From NCBI GenBank assembly GCA_014860725.1, contig JACZJD010000315.1, forward strand, positions 1 to 5,251: a DNA stretch of 5,251 bases, read 5' to 3'. The position numbers were made by a program, and so were the translations under genes. This DNA is from Aquamicrobium sp. Its GTDB lineage: Bacteria > Pseudomonadota > Alphaproteobacteria > Rhizobiales > Rhizobiaceae. Shown here piece by piece: positions 1-2,668 of the stretch; the first letter of the stretch is position 1, and every line of letters starts with the position of its first letter. The notes under the pieces were generated by a model that was not told the DNA's origin, made no database searches, and saw nothing but the letters and a program-made list of their open reading frames with translations.

Positions 1-157
1 CCTCGGCATAGACCGAGATTTCGTCGGAGCCGGCGGCCTCGTCGAGCTCGAGGATGGCGAGCGGCAGGCCGTCCTCCTCGAACACGGCCTCGAGCGTCAA
101 GAACAGCGCGGTCGAGGCCGGGCGGAAGGCGATGAAATGCAGGCGGGTCTGGGGCAA
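1..157 (-). CDS. prmA: Ribosomal protein L11 methyltransferase, N-terminal fragment
   Basis: PrmA is a cytoplasmic SAM-dependent enzyme that methylates lysines and the N-terminus of ribosomal protein L11. Only about 52 N-terminal residues are present; the gene runs off the left edge, so the methyltransferase domain with its SAM motifs is not visible. The call rests on the N-terminal substrate-recognition domain. The segment FEEDGLPLAI, followed by ELDE and then EISVY, lines up in order and spacing with the rhizobial PrmA pattern I remember (FEE-D-F-AIATTE-DE, then A-SVY). The start is uncertain. I chose TTG at 155-157, which gives MPQTRLHF and lies 16 bases after the SCO stop codon. An in-frame TTG at 185-187 would overlap the SCO gene. 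No in-frame ATG and no strong Shine-Dalgarno sequence is seen. The tight spacing suggests co-transcription with the SCO gene. Confidence 0.72.
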   Translation of the reverse strand, partial: MPQTRLHFIAFRPASTALFLTLEAVFEEDGLPLAILELDEAAGSDEISVYAE

Positions 158-173
158 GGGAACCGCCGCGGTC

Positions 174-749
174 TCAGCCGGCCGCAAGCCGCTTGAGCTT
201 GGCGACGGCCGTCTCCGGGTTCTCGCCGTAGGAGATGGTGCCGGCGAAGTCGCCCTTGCGGTCGAGGAGCAGCACCGAGGCGGTGTGGTCCATCGTGTAG
301 TCGCCGTCCTCAAGCTCCACACGCTTGAAGTAGATGCCGTAGGAGCGCGCCATCGCCTCGACCTTCGCCGGCTCGCCGGTGACGCCGACGATGCGGCCCG
401 AGACGTTGCTGACATAGGCGTCCATGATCTCGGGCGTGTCGCGCTGGGGATCGACGGTCACGAACCAGGCGCGGATATTCTTGCCCTCGTCGCCCAGCGT
501 GGCGAGCCAGCCGTCGAGCTCGAACAGGGTCGTGGGGCAGATTTCGGGGCAATGGGTGAAGCCGAAGAACACGGCGCTCGGCGCGCCGCGGAACGCCGCC
601 TCGGTGATCTCCTTGCCGGTCTGGTCGACCAGCGTGAAGGGCGCGCCGAACCCGCCCGGCGCGGTGCGCGCCCGATACCAGTCATAGGTCAGCCAGCCGA
701 CGCCGGCCGCGATCAGGATGAGTATGCTGGCGAGGATCGAGCGCATCAT
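174..749 (-). CDS. SCO1/SenC/PrrC family copper-binding thioredoxin-fold protein
   Basis: SCO proteins are membrane-anchored and face the periplasm. They carry copper to, or reduce cysteines of, the CuA site of cytochrome c oxidase subunit II; some members act as thiol or redox sensors. The product is 191 residues, normal for the family. Residues 4-21 form a hydrophobic signal anchor. The thioredoxin-like domain follows from about residue 35. The metal site is complete: CPEIC with Cys67 and Cys71, and His155 in YTMDHTA. The family signature VDPQRDTPE lies at 99-107. I chose the first of two adjacent ATG codons (747-749). A weak AAGGA-like ribosome site (plus-strand TCCTT, 762-766) lies 12 bases upstream, rather far. 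The gene follows a small membrane-protein gene by 49 bases and precedes prmA by 16, suggesting an operon. Which oxidase it serves cannot be told from this window. Confidence 0.95.
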   Translation of the reverse strand: MMRSILASILILIAAGVGWLTYDWYRARTAPGGFGAPFTLVDQTGKEITEAAFRGAPSAVFFGFTHCPEICPTTLFELDGWLATLGDEGKNIRAWFVTVDPQRDTPEIMDAYVSNVSGRIVGVTGEPAKVEAMARSYGIYFKRVELEDGDYTMDHTASVLLLDRKGDFAGTISYGENPETAVAKLKRLAAG

Positions 750-798
750 GAGAGGTTTGTATCCTTAGAACGATGAACCGCCGGCCGGGGCCGTGCAG

Positions 799-954
799 TC
801 AGAAGCACCAGGCCAGCCCCTCTTGCGCCAGCGTCGTCAGGATCGCGGGCGCGTGCTCCATCCAGCCGGCGAAGGCCAGCCCGGTCGCCGCGGCGAGGGC
901 GCCGGCGCCGAGGGCGGACAGGATATAGAGGCGGGCGGGGGCCGTCTGTTTCAT
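799..954 (-). CDS. Small single-span membrane protein (51 aa) upstream of the SCO gene
   Basis: This short frame runs from ATG (952-954) to TGA (799-801). It begins MKQTAPARLY and ends GLAWCF. Residues about 9-31 are a continuous hydrophobic, Ala/Leu/Gly-rich stretch after a Lys/Arg-containing N-terminus, so it should be a single-span membrane protein or uncleaved signal anchor with the C-terminus outside. The tail has a short amphipathic segment and one cysteine next to last. Third codon positions are almost all G or C, as in the genes around it. It lies 49 bases upstream of the SCO gene on the same strand, suggesting co-expression and a possible role beside SCO in oxidase assembly or redox chemistry; that role is inference. 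I have an uncertain memory of rhizobial small proteins ending in a similar GL-WC motif near SCO genes. No clear Shine-Dalgarno sequence precedes the ATG. Confidence 0.62.
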   Translation of the reverse strand: MKQTAPARLYILSALGAGALAAATGLAFAGWMEHAPAILTTLAQEGLAWCF

Positions 955-1100
955 TTTGTAAAGATAGTCCGCCCGAGCCGTTTGCGGAAGGCGTCAAACT
1001 GCCGCTTCGCATGCGCCAGCGCTTCGCCCGCGACGGCGGCTATTGCGAGGGCCGCGGCGCGAACCCATGTGATGGCGGTGTCCTCATGGAGCAGCCCCAT
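951..1100 (-). CDS. Doubtful 49-aa reading frame in the divergent creA/SCO intergenic region
   Basis: This frame runs from ATG (1098-1100) to TGA (951-953), and the stop shares ATGA with the start of the 51-aa gene. The product starts MGLLHED, has an Ala-rich hydrophobic middle (about residues 9-24) and a basic tail ending in GRTIFTK. In favour: counted by hand, second codon positions are clearly less G/C-rich than first and third positions, as in real genes. Against: G/C at third positions is lower than in neighbouring genes. Its ATG lies on the complement of the creA ATG (shared CATG), so each gene would sit on the other's promoter region. The ATGA overlap is automatic for any start followed by A. 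I do not recognise a homologue. It fills most of the 144-base divergent region, where I found no convincing promoter hexamers on either strand. Confidence 0.2.
   Translation of the reverse strand: MGLLHEDTAITWVRAAALAIAAVAGEALAHAKRQFDAFRKRLGRTIFTK
1088..1091 (+). promoter_or_regulatory. Ribosome binding site that decides the creA start
   Basis: A GGAG core lies seven bases before the ATG at 1099-1101. This supports that start over the in-frame ATG at 1072-1074, which would put nine residues before the signal peptide and lacks comparable spacing. Confidence 0.6.
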
Positions 1101-1584
1101 GCGCCTCGCATCCCTTTGCCTTTCCGCCGCTCTCGCGCTTGCCGCCGCACCCGCCTCCGCCCAGCAGGTCGGCGAGGTCGGCGTCGACTGGCTCGGCAAC
1201 GACATCATGATCGAGGCCATCGCCGATCCCAAGGTCGAGGGCGTGACCTGCCACGTCTCCTATTTCGAGCGCGGCATAGTCGACCGGCTGCAGAAGGGCA
1301 ACTGGTTCGAGGACCCGTCGGATTCGTCCATCTCCTGCCGGCAGACCGGGCCGATCACCATCGGCGACATCGACCTGTCGAAGGGCGGCGAGGAGGTGTT
1401 CAAGCAGGGCATCAGCCTGATCTGGAAGAAGCAGGTCGTGAACCGCATCTACGACAAGGCCAACGACACGCTGATCTACCTGTCGCACAGCCGGCAGGTG
1501 CAGGACGGCTCGGCCAAGATGAGCATCTCCACCGTGCCGCTCTACAACCAGCACCCGACCTGGACGAACGGCAAGCCGCAATAG
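1099..1584 (+). CDS. creA: CreA family exported protein
   Basis: CreA is a small exported protein of unknown biochemical function, named from the Escherichia coli creABCD locus. The product is 161 residues, close to the 157 of the E. coli protein. It starts with a classic signal peptide: basic MR, a hydrophobic core, and a cleavage site after APASA at about residue 21, giving a 140-residue mature periplasmic protein. Family features in order are V-V-W-G-D-I-IEA near the N-terminus, DPKVEGVTC (43-51), DSSISCRQTGPI (75-86), EVFK (99-102), a VVNRIYD segment (113-119), LIYLSHS (125-131) and a C-terminal SISTVPL (142-148). Cys51 and Cys80 match the two cysteines I remember in E. coli CreA and may form a disulfide. 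No creB, creC or creD is present here, so the E. coli two-component context is not conserved. It diverges from the SCO operon and is followed 67 bases later by an acyltransferase. Confidence 0.93.
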   Translation: MRLASLCLSAALALAAAPASAQQVGEVGVDWLGNDIMIEAIADPKVEGVTCHVSYFERGIVDRLQKGNWFEDPSDSSISCRQTGPITIGDIDLSKGGEEVFKQGISLIWKKQVVNRIYDKANDTLIYLSHSRQVQDGSAKMSISTVPLYNQHPTWTNGKPQ

Positions 1585-1587
1585 GGC

Positions 1588-1616
1588 GCGGCCGTCGCGA
1601 GGGCGCGCACGGCCGC
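1588..1616 (+). terminator. Weak hairpin between creA and the acyltransferase gene
   Basis: A perfect 7-bp inverted repeat, GCGGCCG (1588-1594) with CGGCCGC (1610-1616), encloses a 15-base loop and starts three bases after the creA stop. Only a short TTG follows, with no run of T, so it is at best a partial terminator or 3'-end stabiliser. The surrounding sequence is almost pure G/C, where such pairings arise by chance. Confidence 0.3.
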
Positions 1617-1651
1617 TTGCCTGCCCGGGCCGCGCGGCGTAATCAGGCGCG

Positions 1652-2275
1652 ATGCGTCCCTTCCTGCCCGCGGATTCCGAGCCGCGCATCCACACCACGG
1701 CCGAGCTGAAGGCGTGCCGGCTCGGCCGCCACGTCGCCATCGGCGAGCGCGTGGTGCTGCGCGAGGTGACGGTCGGGGACTATTCCTATTTCGAGCGCCA
1801 CGGCGAGGCGATCTACACGCGGATCGGCAAGTTCTGCTCGATTGCCGCCAATGTCCGCATCAACGCGCTCGAGCATCCGATGGAGCGGGTAACGACGCAC
1901 AAGATCACCTACCGGCCGAACGAATATTTCAAGTTCCTCGGCGTCGACCAGGATTTTCGCGAGCGCCGGCGGGCGAAGCCGGTGACGGTCGGCAACGACG
2001 TGTGGATCGGCCACGGGGCGGTCGTCATGCCCGGCGTCGCCATCAGCGACGGCGCGGTGGTCGGGGCCAATGCCGTGGTCACGCACGACGTCGCGCCCTA
2101 CGAGGTCGTGGCCGGCGTGCCGGCGCGCACCCTGCGGATGCGCTTCGCGCCGGAGATCGCGGTGCGGCTCGTCGCGCTTGCCTGGTGGGACTGGCCGGTC
2201 GAGAAGCTGGCCGACGCCGTTCCCGACATGCAGGCGCTTGGGATCGAAGACTTTCTTCGCCGCTGGGAAGGCTGA
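1652..2275 (+). CDS. Hexapeptide-repeat acyltransferase, phosphonate-metabolism-associated type
   Basis: This is a 207-residue protein of the left-handed parallel beta-helix acyltransferases (LpxA/xenobiotic acetyltransferase fold), which usually form trimers and transfer acetyl groups from acetyl-CoA. Hexapeptide-like turns appear at residues 13-45 and again at 110-155, where [19 protein letters not shown], then VVGANAVVT and VAGVPAR are diagnostic. The insert loop carries [14 protein letters not shown] (58-71) and [10 protein letters not shown] (74-83); His75 matches the catalytic histidine of xenobiotic acetyltransferases. The C-terminal helix has ALAWWDWP and IEDFL. The pattern [19 protein letters not shown] and the WWDW tail fit the subfamily known as the phosphonate metabolism transferase hexapeptide family (TIGR03308). 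Its substrate is not established to my knowledge. No phn genes lie in this window, so a phosphonate role is unproven. ATG at 1652 is preceded by a minimal AGG four bases upstream. Confidence 0.9.
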   Translation: MRPFLPADSEPRIHTTAELKACRLGRHVAIGERVVLREVTVGDYSYFERHGEAIYTRIGKFCSIAANVRINALEHPMERVTTHKITYRPNEYFKFLGVDQDFRERRRAKPVTVGNDVWIGHGAVVMPGVAISDGAVVGANAVVTHDVAPYEVVAGVPARTLRMRFAPEIAVRLVALAWWDWPVEKLADAVPDMQALGIEDFLRRWEG

Positions 2276-2295
2276 TCGGCCGGTCTGCAGGGGAG

Positions 2296-2338
2296 AGGCC
2301 CCTTCCGTCGCGGGGGGTGGTGTAGACGGAAGGGGCCT
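2296..2338. terminator. Strong 14-bp hairpin after the acyltransferase gene, probable bidirectional terminator
   Basis: AGGCCCCTTCCGTC (2296-2309) pairs perfectly with GACGGAAGGGGCCT (2325-2338) around a G/T-rich 15-base loop. It begins 20 bases after the acyltransferase stop, in the space between convergent genes. There is no T-run on either side, so it is not a textbook intrinsic terminator; it could block 3' exonucleases or work with Rho. The perfect arms show the structure directly; the function is inferred from position. Confidence 0.6.
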
Positions 2339-2342
2339 AATG

Positions 2343-2376
2343 CCGCTCGGAGCGGAGTTGCAGGCGCTATTGCCTG
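2343..2376. other. Two small adjacent hairpins in the intergenic region
   Basis: CCGCT (2343-2347) pairs with AGCGG (2351-2355), and CAGGC (2361-2365) pairs with GCCTG (2372-2376) over a six-base loop. With the 14-bp hairpin just before them they make three successive stem-loops. They could belong to a structured 3' untranslated region or a small RNA, but each stem alone is short enough to be chance. Confidence 0.25.
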
Positions 2377-2404
2377 TACCTGCGAGAGTAAGATCGAGCA
2401 CGTC

Positions 2405-2440
2405 CAGATTTTATTTAAATCGGATTCAATTTTTACGTGT
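2405..2440. other. A/T-rich island in GC-rich intergenic DNA
   Basis: About 30 of these bases are mostly A/T, whereas everything around is strongly G/C-rich. It contains the small inverted repeat GATTT (2407-2411) / AAATC (2417-2421) and is flanked by CACGT (2399-2403) and ACGTG (2435-2439). It could be a promoter for an unannotated RNA or a remnant of inserted DNA. I could not place well-spaced -35 and -10 hexamers on either strand, so no promoter is called. Confidence 0.35.
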
Positions 2441-2454
2441 ACCCGATTGCGGCG

Positions 2455-2626
2455 GTCACCCGGCAGAGCGGAGCGAGAGCCGGGACCCATCGAGCAGGGC
2501 GGCCGGGTGGCGGGTTCGCGGGGCGCGTTGCAGCGGACGCTGCGCCCTGAACCGGGCCGTGCTCGACGTTTGTCCGGCCAATGAGTCCCGGCTCGGCGGC
2601 CGCTTCGCGGCCTTGGCCGGGATGAC
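2455..2626. repeat. Nested palindromic repeat element between convergent genes
   Basis: Several inverted pairs nest in order. GTCACCCGG (2455-2463) opposes CCGGGATGAC (2617-2626) with one indel. CCGGGACCCAT (2480-2490) opposes ATGAGTCCCGG (2581-2591) with one mismatch. CGAGCA (2491-2496) opposes TGCTCG (2560-2565). At the centre GCAGC (2530-2534) opposes GCTGC (2539-2543), extended by GGGC/GCCC. Each outer block is also a hairpin by itself: CCCGGC/GCCGGG at 2459-2484, and TCCCGGC/GCCGGGA at 2586-2622 with an inner GGCCGC-TTC-GCGGCC (2598-2612). This layout is typical of dispersed extragenic palindromic elements in GC-rich alphaproteobacteria. The right-hand hairpin lies about 50 bases past the uvrD stop and could serve as its 3' end. 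Confidence 0.6.
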
Positions 2627-2668
2627 GGTGGAGGCGCCGAACTTCTATGAGAAGACGCCTCGCTCCGG

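Noticed and set aside
54..776. Long plus-strand open frame opposite the SCO gene
   Set aside because: It is antisense to a clear SCO gene with intact metal-binding motifs, and its product is Arg/Ala/Gly/Asp-rich shadow sequence with no recognisable domain.
793..1098. Upstream extension of creA
   Set aside because: The frame is open, but the signal peptide begins at 1099 with GGAG seven bases before it. The upstream part is low-complexity and antisense to the small membrane-protein gene.
955..1098. Promoter candidates such as minus-strand TTGACG (near 991-996) with TATCTT close to the 51-aa start
   Set aside because: The spacing between the hexamers is about 25 bases, too long for a sigma70-type promoter, and no better pair was found.
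1643..2401. Minus-strand open frame opposite the acyltransferase
   Set aside because: It is the mirror of the hexapeptide-repeat gene. Its His/Asp/Val/Arg-rich composition is typical of antisense frames in GC-rich coding DNA.
2276..2668. tRNA, CRISPR array, integrase attachment site or insertion-sequence ends
   Set aside because: No cloverleaf or T-loop pattern, no regularly spaced direct repeats, no transposase frame and no matching terminal repeats with target duplication were seen.
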